Part shown: piece by piece, positions 1-10,845 of the stretch
Numbering within the stretch: the stretch's first letter is position 1
Layout: every line of letters starts with the position of its first letter
Assembly (NCBI GenBank): GCA_032716605.1
Contig: CM064569.1
Coordinates: forward strand, 6,461,779 to 6,525,778
Direction of reading: 5' to 3'
From: Paralithodes platypus
Lineage: Eukaryota; Arthropoda; Malacostraca; Decapoda; Lithodidae
Length of the DNA stretch: 64,000 nt
Notes under the pieces: generated by a model
Told to the model about the DNA's origin: nothing
What the model saw: the letters and a program-made list of their open reading frames with translations, nothing else
Databases searched by the model: none
Made by a program: the position numbers and the translations under genes

Positions 1-242
1 ATCTGCTTGTACATGTTGCCCCGGGGGCAAAGGAAGGGGGCCTCCTTGGTACACAGCTCCAGTAGTGTTTTCAGGGCCTTCTGGGATGTCCAGTGTTGGT
101 GTATCAGGGCAATGGTAAATTCGACGTAGAATCATGTCAATGGTCCTATCCACTGGCACGTTGGTGAACAGGCTTTCTATGTCGAGGGAGGCATTGTGTG
201 GTTGTTTCTGGGGGGGAAATTTTACGAGACGCCCCCGGAAAC
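1..242 (-). mobile_element. Penelope-like RT fragment (noisy copy)
   Basis: Reverse complement encodes the motif A to motif B part of a Penelope reverse transcriptase (…SLDIESL…, …DGVAMGSP… just outside). It corresponds to 8282-8512 and ends at the palindrome centre shared with the plus arm that follows. Confidence 0.7.
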
Positions 243-2640
243 AACACCACACAATCGCCTCCCTCGACGTAGAAAGCCTGCACCAACGTGCCAGTGGATA
301 GGACCATTGACATGATTCTACGTCGAATTTACCATTGCCCTGATACACCAACACTGGACACCCCGGAGAAGGCCCTGAAACCACTACTGGAGCTGTGTAC
401 CAAGGAAGGCCCCCTTCCTTTGCCCCCGGGGCAACATGTACAAGCAGATAGACGGTGTGGCGATGGGCAGCCCCCTAGGAGTTCTTTTTGCGAACTTTAT
501 GGGTACCATCGGGGAAGGGCTCCTAGCTCCCCAACGCCCCGCCGTCTACTGAAGATAGGGGGATGACATCTTCATGCAAATCAAGGACCTCCACGAAACT
601 ACAGGAACTCCAGCGTCGCTTCATGACCTCCTCCGGACTTAACTTCACCTTTGAAAAATCTAACAATGGACAAATCCCCTTCCTCGACATCCTCGTAGCT
701 CTGAACGACCATGGGTTCAAAACCACCGTCTACACTAAACCAACTAACACAGGACAATGCCTCAACGGCGATAGTGAATGCCCCGGCCGTTATCTTCTAT
801 GCTCCATCTCCGCCTATGTAAGGAGAGCCCTCACGCACTGCTCTACCTGGGCCGACACCCACCAGGAACTAGAAAGACTATCCCAAGTTTTAGTGAATAA
901 TGGATACTCCAACTCCGACACCTCCAGCACCATCAACCACCATCTTGAAAAATGGTACACCCAAAGCCCTCCCAACATTGACCCCCCCCAATGAAATTAA
1001 GATCTTCTACCGCAATTACATGTCCTCTGAACACAAAAATGACGAGGCCGTCTTAAAAGAAATAATCTCCAAGCATGTCCACCCAACCAACCCGGAAAAC
1101 AAAATCAAATTAATAATTTATTACAAATCCCCCAAGACCTCCAACCTCGTTCTCCGCAACAAACCAGCTTCCACCAAGATAAAGAGCCAGATGACCGACG
1201 ATCACGTCATTTACCAACATACCTGTAATTATGAAGACTGTGGACCTCATTCCTATTTGCATGACGCAGACTCATCTTTCACGTCGGTTAACTCTTCACC
1301 TTCAGGCTGGAGCCATCAAAGACCACTATCTCACCCCCAACCACCCCCACCTCACACGCAACGAGTTAGAGAAACACACCACTATACTCGATAAAGAAAG
1401 TGACCCAAGGAGATTACCTATACTCGAAGCGTTATATATCTAAGCCTTACATCCTAACATCAACAACCAAACTCTAGACCTTCAGATCCTTCCTTCTGCC
1501 AAAAGGCACTACCCTACAGGACCTAACGCCCCTCCTCGCCCCCCGGTGCCCTTGACGCAGCCCCCTGCGCTACCTCCTTCAGCTTCGTCTTCCGCCGGCG
1601 CCACACGGACCACACAACTTAGGCCACGCCCCTCGACACGCAGCCAACAGCTTTGACCCCGCCACCCGACCACACCATCCCGCATCCAGTGCGCCTGCGT
1701 GAAGCGGTTCCCCCTTTTGCACTCCCAGAATACCCCTCCACCAATAGGAGACTTTTTCCCCCTGATTTTCGCCTCCTCTGATCCTCCGCCCTCTATATAT
1801 ACCCTTCCTGTTTACCTTTTATATCATTCTACGCTTACTTGCTCAGGCTGGTTGGCCAGTGAAACGCGTCGTATTATCTGTCATCATCCATGTACATTTA
1901 TTGTAAACCTGTACCACCATGAATTTTGCTCATCTCATTCCCATCTACTTCCTGCCACCCAGCGAAAAACTCATCAGAGACCTGGAAACTTTGAATAATA
2001 AAATTTCCAACACCGAAATTGCCATGTCTTTCAACCTCGTCTGTATTAACACATTAGTTAGCGGGCTAGGCGGGGTTCTATTTAATATGTATCGCCCCCA
2101 GCGGGGTGTTTTTAGCAAAAATAGGGCTGTTTACGTGATAATTTTCATGCCAAAACTATAGAAACCAGAGCGTAAAACAAGTATCTATCAATGACAAGGG
2201 CATAAACAGAGCTTTCCAATGACACCACAACGATCATTTTATGACGGCTCGTTTTCTTGCAACAACCGCGCAACACGAGTTGCAAAAAGCATGTAATTCG
2301 GTACATTCCCATACAATTCAGTATGATAGCGGAACGTGAGAGAGGGAGGGAGGAGGTGGGATGGGATTTGTGTCAGTAGGTCGCCGCGGTGGTTCTGGAG
2401 CAGCGGTGGTCGGAGCAGTATACGCTCGCTACTCTCCTGCACCACTTGTCTCGATCTCTCTCAGCAAACATTACGGTGCTGAAATTGCCACACGACCTAT
2501 GTCGCCGCGCGCTGCCAGATGAGTCCCCAGGATTTATTATACTCGACATGTTGCGCAGCCGCTAGTTAGGGTTAAAGAAATGGTACCTGGCTTTACCTGG
2601 GCTTTTACTAACATATTATATATAGATATATATTAATATA
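243..2640 (+). mobile_element. Penelope-like element, RT to pseudo-LTR (noisy copy)
   Basis: Same content as 8513-10850: RT from motif A, linker, GIY-YIG endonuclease region, 3' UTR and pseudo-LTR, with the TTAA-flanked MITE at 2050-2571. The 560-1440 stretch is well preserved and shows the LPFLDILVALNDHG-type and SEHKNDEAVLKEII-type segments. Several frameshifts make it non-coding; the motif C tyrosine region reads as a stop-containing sequence near 550-562. Confidence 0.75.
2050..2571. mobile_element. TTAA-flanked MITE (noisy copy)
   Basis: Lies between TTAA at 2046-2049 and TTAA at 2572-2575, matching the element at 10335-10812 in position and sequence. Confidence 0.7.
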
Positions 2641-2660
2641 TATATATATATATGATATAA

Positions 2661-3886
2661 TTTATTGTCTTTACTACATACGAGTGGTTGAAAAGAAATG
2701 GCAATTTCTTGCGGTTTTTGGACATTGTTATTATTCAAAAGTTCCAAGGTCTCTGATGAGGTTTAGTTTTCGCTGGGTGGCAGGAAGTAGATGAAGGAAG
2801 ATGAGCAAAAATTCATGGTGGTACAGGGTTACATAAATGTACATGATGATACAGGATATACGAAGCGTTTCACTGGACAACCAGCATTATCAAGTAAGGA
2901 AGGAATGATATAAAAGGTAAACAGGAAGGGTATATCTAGAGGGTGGAGGATCAGAGGAGGCGGAAAACAGGGGGGCCAAAAGTCTGCTATTGGTGGAAGC
3001 GTAAAGTTAGGCGAGAGAAAGGGGTTTAAAGCGCTTCACGCATGTCGCACTGGATGCGGGATGGTGGTCAGTAGGTGGGGTCGAAGATGATTGGCCTGCG
3101 TGTCGAGGGGCGTGGCCTAAAGTTGTGTGGGGCGCCCTGCAGAAGACGAAGATGAATGGAGCGGTAGCGCGGGGGGCTGCACGTCAAGGGGCACCGGGGG
3201 GCGAGGAGGTGTGTTAGGTCCGGTAGGGTAGTGCCTTTTGGAAGAAGGAAGGATCTGAAGGTTCCAAGAGGTTTGGTTGTTGATGTTGGGATGTAACGGC
3301 TTGGCAGATATAAAGCTTCGAGTAATAGGTAATCTCCTTGGGTCACTGTCTTTATCGAGTTATGGTGGTGTGTTTCTCTAACTCGTTGCGTGTGAGGGCG
3401 TGAGGGTGGGTGGTTAGGGGTGAGGATAGTGGTCTTTGATGGCTCCAGCCTGAAGGTGAAGAGTTAACCGACGTGAAAGACGAGTCTCGCGTCATCCCCC
3501 AATATAGGAAATGAGGTCCACAGTCCTCATAATTACAAGTCATGTTGGGAAATGGACTCGTGATAGTCGGTCATCGGGCTCTTTATCTTGGTGGAGGCTG
3601 GTTGCTTGTCGGAGGAAACGAGGTTGGAGGTCTTGGGGGATTTGTAATAAATTATTAATTGGATTATGTTTTTAGGGTTGGTTTGGGTGGAACATGCTTC
3701 GGCGATGATTTCTTTTTTAAGACGGAATCGTGCATTTTTGTGTTCAGGAGGACATGTTAATAGCGGGTAGAAGATCTTAATTTCATGGGTGGGGTAACTG
3801 TTGGGAGGGATTTGGGTGGACAATTTTTAAAGAGTGGTGGTTGTGATGGTGCTGGAGGATGAGGAGTTGAGGAGGTTACGTTATTG
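2661..3886 (-). mobile_element. Penelope-like element, endonuclease and pseudo-LTR (noisy copy)
   Basis: Matches 10876-12034 on the minus strand: pseudo-LTR with ORF start, 3' UTR, and the GIY-YIG endonuclease region (CNYEDC motif near 3530-3550). Multiple one-base indels break every frame. Confidence 0.7.
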
Positions 3887-5030
3887 ACTCCCAACATTGA
3901 CCCCCCCAATGAAATTAAGATCTTCTACCGCAACTTACATGTCCTCTGAACACAAAAAATGACGAGGCCGTCTTAAAAGAAATAATCTCCAATGCATGTC
4001 CAACCAACCAACCCGGAAAACAATAATCAAATTAATAATTTATTACAAAATCCCCCAAGACCTCCAACCTCGTTCTACGCAACAAACCAGCCTTCCACCA
4101 AGAAATAAAGAGCCCGGCATGACCAGGACGATCACGTCCATTTTACCAACATACCGTATGTAAATATGAGGGACTGTGGACCTCATTCCTATATTGGTTA
4201 TGACGCAGACTCGTCTTTCCACGTCGGTTGAACTCTTCACCTTCAGGCATGGAGACATCAAAGACCACTATCTCACCCCTAACCACCTACACCTCACACG
4301 CAACGACGTTAGAGAAACACACCACCATACTCGATAAAAGAAATGTGAACCAAGTAGATTACCTATTCTCGAAGCTGTATATAGCCAAGCCTTACCATCA
4401 CAACATCAACAACCAAAACTTCTGAACTTGAAGATCATTCACCCTCTGCCCAAAAGGCACTACCCTACAGGATCTTTCCTAACGCCCCTCCTCGCCCCCC
4501 GGTTTGCCCTTGACGCAGCCCCCCGCGCTAACTCCCTTCAGCTTCGTCTTCTGCAGGCGCCACAAAACGTAGGCCACGACCCTCGACACGCAGCCAATCA
4601 GCTTCGACCCTCCTACTGACCACCATCCCGCATCCAGTGCGCATGCAGTGAAGCGGGTTAACCCCTTTCTCTTCTCCTTAATTTACGCTTCCACAAATAG
4701 CAGACTTTTGCCCCCTGTTTTCCGCCTCATATGATCCTCCACCCTCTTTATATACATTCCTGTTTTACCTTTTATATCATTCCTTCTTTACTTGATAATG
4801 CTGGTTGTCCAGTGAAAAGCCGTCGTATATCCTGTATCATCATGTACATTTATGGAACACTGTACCACCATGATTTGTGACTCATCTCCTTCATCTACTT
4901 CCTGGCCACCCAGCGGAAAACTCATCAGGAGACCTGGAAACTTTGAATAATAAAATTTCCAACGCAGAAATTGCCATTTCTTTCAAACCTCGTATGTATT
5001 AAAGAAAATTTATTACCTGGCTTTACTAAC
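3887..5030 (+). mobile_element. Penelope-like element, endonuclease and pseudo-LTR (noisy copy)
   Basis: Matches 12035-13080 on the plus strand, plus about 50 bp more of the 5' side. This is the noisiest part of the window: nearly every 20-30 bases there is an indel relative to the 12-13 kb copy. It runs into (TA)n and then into the first bases of a hAT terminus before the gap. Confidence 0.7.
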
Positions 5031-5123
5031 ATATATATATATATATATATATATCTATATACACACTATATATATACAGTATATACACATAGTATAGATC
5101 TATATAAATATATTTACTATATT

Positions 5124-5142
5124 ATATCAGGGGTTGGAAAAA
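5124..5142. mobile_element. hAT terminus cut by the gap
   Basis: CAGGGGTTGGAAAAA directly after a TA run is the same terminus as the hAT element at 13186. The gap therefore starts about 15 bases inside this second hAT copy. Confidence 0.55.
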
Positions 5143-5242
5143 NNNNNNNNNNNNNNNNNNNNNNNNNNNNNNNNNNNNNNNNNNNNNNNNNNNNNNNNNN
5201 NNNNNNNNNNNNNNNNNNNNNNNNNNNNNNNNNNNNNNNNNN
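5143..5242. other. Assembly gap of 100 N
   Basis: Exactly 100 N, the conventional placeholder for a scaffold join of unknown size. Sequence to its right (5243 onward) is not the continuation expected from the 13 kb copy. Confidence 0.99.
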
Positions 5243-5316
5243 GAGACACTGCTGTATATTGCATTGTTAAACAGTCGGTCAATCGGACAGTCAATTACTT
5301 ACTCAATCCTGGAATC

Positions 5317-5665
5317 CGTAAAAGGGCTAAGGGGGAGGTAGTTGCTTTTTAGGGACCCCTTTCTCCCTCGTGTTTTGCATGTTTGTTTTGAGATTTTAAG
5401 AGGTTCGTTTCATTAGTTTGGCGATTTGGAGACCTATCGCCTCATTTCTTTGTCAATATTAAAAACTTTCGTGCCATTTAGGTGTCGATATTTTCCTGGC
5501 GAGCGATAGCAAGCTTGTAATTTTAGAAGGAATCGGCCTTCGGCCGGGATATTTTTTTACTGAAAAATGTAGAAATGTAGAAAGGGGGTCAAGGGGGTGT
5601 TTCTTTTAAGCTTGATGGAGGTCTAGCGAGGAAACTCAAGCATAAATGTATAAACACATATACGG

Positions 5666-5719
<54 letters not shown>

Positions 5720-5746
5720 CAAAAAACAAGCACTACTCCCTTAAGG
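5317..5746. mobile_element. MITE family A (core GGCGAGCGATAGCGAGCC), interrupted by (TA)n
   Basis: Left end reads as a degenerate TAAGGGGGAGGTAGTTGC and right end GCACTACTCCCTTAAG, close to the TTAAGGGGGTAGTGC end of the copy at 39837. The core occurs as GGCGAGCGATAGCAAGC near 5495 with the flanking GGCCTTCGGCC palindrome. A (TA)n run at 5667-5715 sits inside the right arm. Confidence 0.65.
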
Positions 5747-6111
5747 GTGGTGGTGAATAAGCAGCTCAGGTCAGGTGAAGGTATTGAGGGATACGGCTTT
5801 ACAATGGCACCTCGTATATAACTTTCCGAAGAGTGTTGGGTGAGGTGAAGGGGTGTTGGAGAGAGAGAGGAGGCTATTGGAGTGGCTTTGTTGTGTGTGT
5901 TCTTAGTCTGTATACGTCGTCGAGGTATTGGAGAAAATATCAACATCTCTACATTTTATTTTGTTAATTTGGATAGCACTTTGGTCGTAATGATGGATGT
6001 TAAGGGCCACCCTTTTACCACTCTTATTAGTAATTCTGCTGCTGAGTGCAAGAACAAAAGTCCATACAGTATATACAAATAATGACTCATGCTTATAACA
6101 CTGATCTATCT

Positions 6112-6500
6112 AGCTATCTATTGCCGGATGCCTTAGTCCCCTTACGAGGGTGGCCATACACAGAATGCACCCAAGCGGACCTATTCCCTGTGAGAGGGAC
6201 AACCCGAGCCAGTTTAGTGAAGGACTTACAGGATTGACCACTCAATTTAGGATCCGTCCGACTCCGAGGCCCTCTGTGTATCTTGTTAGCACTATTTTTC
6301 TACAGTGGTGTTCGGCTAATCCATCCACTAACCTGCCTTACCCTTAGGTAAGCAGTACGGATTTGTATCTGGTTTACTCCCCTAGGCAGGTTGCCAACCA
6401 AGGCTGACGAGTCCCATCCACCCGGATTTGTATAAGGTTGTCTCACCTAGATGAGTTGCCGACCAAGGCTAACGAGTCTCATCCACCCGGATTGGATACT
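6112..6500 (-). mobile_element. RTE-tailed short retroelement (SINE-like)
   Basis: About 390 bp repeated in the opposite orientation at 30208-30600. Read on the minus strand it ends in GGCATCCGGCAATAGATAG plus (GATA)n, which resembles the 3' end of the RTE LINE in this window. It contains two internal copies of a roughly 70-bp unit beginning CCGGGTGGATGGGACTC. No tRNA-like promoter was recognised. Likely a non-autonomous partner of RTE. Confidence 0.6.
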
Positions 6501-6559
6501 GATAACATTGAGATATATACATTTATTGTTAGGTAGATTGATATATAATAAATAAATAC

Positions 6560-6563
<4 letters not shown>

Positions 6564-6653
<90 letters not shown>

Positions 6654-6682
6654 TATATAATATATATATATATATAATATAT
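6564..6682. repeat. (TA)n microsatellite
   Basis: About 120 bp of TA dinucleotides at the outer end of the minus-strand Penelope pseudo-LTR. Confidence 0.95.
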
Positions 6683-6686
6683 TTTC

Positions 6687-8512
6687 TTTAATACATACGA
6701 GGTTGAAAGAAATGGCAATTTCTGCGTTGGAAATGTTATTATTCAAAGTTTCCAGGTCTCTGATGAGTTTTCGCTGGGTGGCAGGAAGTAGATGAATGAG
6801 ATGAGTAAAATTCATGGTGGTACATGGTTACATAAATGTACATGATGATACAGGATATACGACGCGTTTCACTGGACAACCAGCATTATCAAGTAAGGGT
6901 AGAATGATATAAAAGGTAAACAGGAAGGGTATAGAGGGTGGAGGATCAGAGGAGGCGAAAATCAGGGGGAAAAAGTCTCCTATTGGTGGAGGGGTATTCT
7001 AGGAGTGCAAAAGGGGGAACCGCTTCACGCAGGCGCACTGGATGCGGGATGGTGTTGGTCGGGTGGCGGGGTCAAAGCTGATTGGCTGCGTGTCGAGGGG
7101 CGTGGCCTAAGTTGTGTGGTCCGTGTGGCGCCGGCGGAAGACGAAGCTGAAGGAGGTAGCGTGGGGGGCTGCGTCAAGGGCACCGGGGGGCGAGGAGGGG
7201 CGTTAGGTCCTGTAGGGTAGTGCCTTTTGGCAGAAGGAAGGATCTGAAGGTCTAGAGTTTGGTTGTTGATGTTAGGATGTAAGGCTTGGATATATAACGC
7301 TTCGAGTATAGGTAATCTCCTTGGGTCACTTTCTTTATCGAGTATGGTGGTGTGTTTCTCTAACTCGTTGCGTGTGAGGTGGGGTGGTTGGGGGTGAGAT
7401 AGTGGTCTTTGATGGCTCCAGCCTGAAGGTGAAGAGTTAACCGACGTGAAAGACGAGTCTGCGTCATGCCAATATAGGAATGAGGTCCACAGTCCTCATA
7501 ATTACAGGTGTGTTGGTAAATGACGTGATCGTCGGTCATCGGGCTCTTTATCTTGGTGGAGCTGGTTTGTTGCGGAGAACGAGGTTGGAGGTCTTGGGGG
7601 ATTTGTAATAAATTATTAATTTGATTTTGTTTTCCGGGTTGGTTGGGTGGACATGCTTGGAGATTATTTCTTTTAACACGGCCTCGTCATTTTTGTGTTC
7701 AGAGGACATGTAATTGCGGTAGAAGATCTTAATTTCATTGGGGGGGTCAATGTTGGGAGGGCTTTGGGTGTACCATTTTTCAAGATGGTGGTTGATGGTG
7801 CTGGAGATGTCGGAGTTGGAGTATCCATTATTCACTAAAACTTGGGATAGTCTTTCTAGTTCCTGGTGGGTGTCGGCCCAGGTAGAGCAGTGCCTGAGGG
7901 CTCTCCTTACATAGGCGGAGATGGAGGATAGAAGATAACGGCGGGGGCATTCACTATCGCCGTTGAGGCATTGTCCTTATGTTAGTTGGTTTAGTGTAGA
8001 CGGTGGTTTTGAACCCATGGTCGTTCAGAGCTACGAGGATGTCGAGGAAGGGGAGTTGTCCATTGTTAGATTTTTCAAAGGTGAAGTTAAGTCCGGAGGA
8101 GGTCATGAAGCGACGCTGGAGTTCCTGTAGTTCGTGGAGGTCCTTGATTTGCACGAAGATGTCATCCACATATCTACAGTAGACGGCGGGTCGTTGGGCA
8201 GCTAGGAGCTCTTCCTCGATGGTACCCATAAAAAAGTTCGCAAAAAGAACTCCTAGGGGGCTGCCCATCGCCACACCGTCTATCTGCTTGTACATGTTGC
8301 CCCGGGGGCAAAGGAAGGGGGCCTCCTTGGTACACAGCTCCAGTAGTGTTTTCAGGGCCTTCTCTGGGATGTCCAGTGTTGGTGTATCAGGGCAATGGTA
8401 AATTCGACGTAGAATCATGTCAATGGTCCTATCCACTGGCACGTTGGTGAACAGGCTTTCTATGTCGAGGGAGGCGATTGTGTGGTTGTTGTTCTGGGGG
8501 GGAAATTTTACG
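6687..8512 (-). mobile_element. Penelope-like element copy 1 (RT motif A to pseudo-LTR)
   Basis: Read on the minus strand from 8512: RT motif A (ASLDIESLFTNVPV), DGVAMGSPLGVLFANFF (motif B), RYVDDIF (motif C), linker, GIY-YIG endonuclease, proline-rich C-terminus, 3' UTR, then a pseudo-LTR with the ORF start (MNFTHLIHLLPATQRK…). It is truncated upstream of motif A by a head-to-head join with copy 2 at about 8513. Motif C is intact here, but a one-base insertion near 7980 and a one-base deletion near 7559 break the frame. PLEs encode RT fused to a GIY-YIG nuclease. Confidence 0.85.
6861..6892 (-). ncRNA. Hammerhead-ribozyme-like core, copy 1
   Basis: Minus-strand copy of the same core. All four good-quality pseudo-LTRs carry it unchanged. 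Confidence 0.45.
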
Positions 8513-8541
8513 AGACGCCCCCCGGAACAACAACCACACAA
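7954..8541 (-). pseudogene. Penelope RT fragment, copy 1
   Basis: A 195-codon open stretch covering RT motifs A, B and C with the catalytic YVDD preserved. It lacks the RT fingers upstream of motif A and loses frame at about 7980, where the plus copy reads TNTGQC and this copy reads TNIRTM. The first residues cross the palindrome junction and are not native. The rest of the protein continues in other frames at 7548-7835 and further left. Confidence 0.75.
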
Positions 8542-8590
8542 TCGCCTCCCTCGACGTAGAAAGCCTGCACCAACGTGCCAGTGGATAGGA
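8440..8590. repeat. Head-to-head Penelope junction (inverted repeat centre)
   Basis: The two RT arms meet around 8513 with a short spacer containing GAAATTTTACGAGACG. The arms match for well over 1 kb in inverted orientation. Close to the centre the plus arm lacks two T relative to the minus arm (CTGCACC against CTGTTCACC), so motif A is in frame only on the minus copy. Confidence 0.75.
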
Positions 8591-9732
8591 CCATTGACAT
8601 GATTCTACGTCGAATTTACCATTGCCCTGATACACCAACACTGGACATCCCGGAGAAGGCCCTGAAATCACTACTGGAGCTGTGTACCAAGGAGGCCCCC
8701 TTCCTTTGCCCCCGGGGCAACATGTACAAGCAGATAGACGGTGTGGCGATGGGCAGCCCCCTAGGAGTTCTTTTTGCGAACTTTTTTATGGGTACCATCG
8801 AGGAAGAGCTCCTAGCTGCCCAACGACCCGCCGTCTACTGTAGATAAGTGGATGACATCTTCATGCAAATCAAGGACCTCCACGAACTACAGGAACTCCA
8901 GCGTCGCTTCATGACCTCCTCCGGACTTAACTTCACCTTTGAAAAATCTAACAATGGACAACTCCCCTTCCTCGACATCCTCGTAGCTCTGAACGACCAT
9001 GGGTTCAAAACCACCGTCTACACTAAACCAACTAACACAGGACAATGCCTCAACGGCGATAGTGAATGCCCCCGCCGTTATCTTCTATGCTCCATCTCCG
9101 CCTATGTAAGGAGAGCCCTCACGCACTGCTCTACCTGGGCCGACACCCACCAGGAACTAGAAAGACTATCCCAAGTTTTAGTGAATAATGGATACTCCAA
9201 CTCCGACACCTCCAGCACCATCAACCACCATCTTGAAAAATGGTACACCCAAAGCCCTCCCAACATTGACCCCCCCAATGAAATTAAGATCTTCTACCGC
9301 AATTACATGTCCTCTGAACACAAAAATGACGAGGCCGTCTTAAAAGAAATAATCTCCAAGCATGTCCACCCAACCAACCCGGAAAACAAAATCAAATTAA
9401 TAATTTATTACAAATCCCCCAAGACCTCCAACCTCGTTCTCCGCAACAAACCAGCTTCCACCAAGATAAAGAGCCCGATGACCGACGATCACGTCATTTA
9501 CCAACATACCTGTAATTATGAGGACTGTGGACCTCATTCCTATATTGGCATGACGCAGACTCATCTTTCACGTCGGTTAACTCTTCACCTTCAGGCTGGA
9601 GCCATCAAAGACCACTATCTCACCCCCAACCACCCCCACCTCACACGCAACGAGTTAGAGAAACACACCACTATACTCGATAAAGAAAGTGACCCAAGGA
9701 GATTACCTATACTCGAAGCGTTATATATCTAA
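8575..9732 (+). pseudogene. Penelope RT plus GIY-YIG endonuclease, copy 2
   Basis: Codes for RT motifs B (DGVAMGSPLGVLFANFF) and C, thumb and linker, then a nuclease with VIYQHTC, CNYEDC and YIGMTQTHLSRRL, the GIY-YIG signature with a C-x4-C insertion. Two lesions inactivate it: a 2-nt deletion in motif A upstream of 8575, and TAA at 8845-8847 replacing the motif C tyrosine (YCR-stop-VDDIF; copy 1 has TAT). A third stop at 9730-9732 (TAA where the 12.4 kb copy has CAA) removes the proline-rich tail. Without the stops this would be one ORF. Confidence 0.85.
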
Positions 9733-10129
9733 GCCTTACATCCTAACATCAACAACCAAACTCTAGACCTTCAGATCCTTCCTTCTGCCAAAAGGCACTA
9801 CCCTACAGGACCTAACGCCCCTCCTCGCCCCCCGGTGCCCTTGACGCAGCCCCCTGCGCTACCTCCTTCAGCTTCGTCTTCCGCCGGCGCCACACGGACC
9901 ACACAACTTAGGCCACGCCCCTCGACACGCAGCCAAACAGCTTTGACCCCGCCACCCGACCAACACCATCCCGCATCCAGTGCGCCTGCGTGAAGCGGTT
10001 CCCCCTTTTGCACTCCTAGAATACCCCTCCACCAATAGGAGACTTTTTCCCCCTGATTTTCGCCTCCTCTGATCCTCCACCCTCTATATATACCCTTCCT
10101 GTTTACCTTTTATATCATTCTACCCTTAC

Positions 10130-10161
10130 TTGATAATGCTGGTTGTCCAGTGAAACGCGTC
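10130..10161 (+). ncRNA. Hammerhead-ribozyme-like core in Penelope pseudo-LTR, copy 2
   Basis: Reads TTGATAA, then hairpin CTGG-TTGT-CCAG (stem II), then GAAACGCGTC, the usual 3' half of a minimal type I hammerhead with the GUC cleavage triplet. TAC-CCT-TAC just before and GTA-TATCCT-GTA just after could pair as stem I with an internal loop. The 5' core departs from CTGANGA at two conserved positions (C3 to T, G8 to A) and has an extra T before stem II, so activity is doubtful. Hammerhead motifs are known from PLE pseudo-LTRs. Confidence 0.45.
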
Positions 10162-10200
10162 GTATATCCTGTATCATCATGTACATTTATGTAACCCTGT

Positions 10201-10345
10201 ACCACCATGAATTTTGCTCATCTCATTCATCTACTTCCTGCCACCCAGCGAAAACTCATCAGAGACCTGGAAACTTTGAATAATAAAATTTCCAACACAG
10301 AAATTGCCATTTCTTTCAACCTCGTATGTATTAACACCTTATTAG
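10201..10345 (+). other. Penelope pseudo-LTR ORF start
   Basis: ATG at 10207 opens MNFAHLIHLLPATQRKLI followed by …LETLNNKI…ISFNLVC, an N-terminus resembling Penelope proteins. In copy 4 the same frame continues into …KENLLPGFTNIY and then the (TA)n. Pseudo-LTRs carry promoter and ORF start in this family. Confidence 0.6.
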
Positions 10346-10816
10346 CGGGCTAGGCGGTCTATTTATATGTATCGCCCAGCGGGGTGTTTTTAGCCAAAAT
10401 AGGGCTGTTTACGTGATAATTTTCATGCCAAAATAAGACCCAGAGCGTAAAACAAGTATCTATCCCTGAAAGGGCATAAACAGAGCTTTCCAATGACACC
10501 ACAACGATCCTTTTATGACGGCTAGTTTTCTTGCAACAACCGCGCAACACGAGTGCAAAAAGCATGTAATTCGGTACTTTCCCCATACAATTCAGTATGT
10601 AGCGAGTGAGAGAGGGAGGGAGGAGGTGGGATTTGTGTCAGTAGGTTCGCCGCGGTGGTCTGGAGCAGTCATACGCTCGCTACTCTCCTGCCACCACTTG
10701 TCTCTCTCTCTCAGCAACATTACGTGCTGAAATTGCCACACGACCTATGTCGCGCGCTGCCAGATAGTCCAGATTTATTATACTCGACATGTTGCGCGCC
10801 GCTAGTTAGGGGTTAA
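10331..10816. mobile_element. TTAA-flanked MITE with verified empty sites
   Basis: Element body 10335-10812 (478 bp) sits between TTAA at 10331 and TTAA at 10813. Ends read CACCTTATTAGCGGGC and, inverted, CCCCTAACTAGCGGC, so they are imperfect terminal inverted repeats. Other PLE copies show the uninterrupted site GTATTAAAGAAAAT with one TTAA (13051-13054; 6688-6691 and 10892-10895 on the minus strand). That is a clean filled/empty pair with TTAA duplication, as for piggyBac-type transposition. Confidence 0.8.
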
Positions 10817-10841
10817 AGAAAATGTATTACCTGGCTTTACT

Positions 10842-10845
<4 letters not shown>

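Larger units (their letters stand above)
1..5142. repeat. Noisy second copy of the Penelope cluster at 8282-13198
   Basis: Base 1 aligns with 8282, the TTAA at 2046 with 10331, the TTAA at 2572 with 10813, and the last bases before the gap with about 13198. Order and orientation of all sub-blocks are the same. The copy is peppered with single-base insertions, deletions and substitutions, worst after about 2600, so reading frames are shattered. One inversion junction differs: the last plus arm starts at 3887, about 50 bp further upstream in the element than at 12035. It may be an unpolished contig end or haplotig, or a diverged segmental duplication; the error style favours the former. Confidence 0.8.

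Noticed and set aside
4971..5352. Frames running across the N gap
   Set aside because: They exist only because N does not encode a stop.
6447..6815. Long frames of alternating Ile-Tyr
   Set aside because: They are translations of (TA)n microsatellites, here and at 5.6, 13.1, 16.5, 19.4, 34.7 and 62.8 kb; not proteins.
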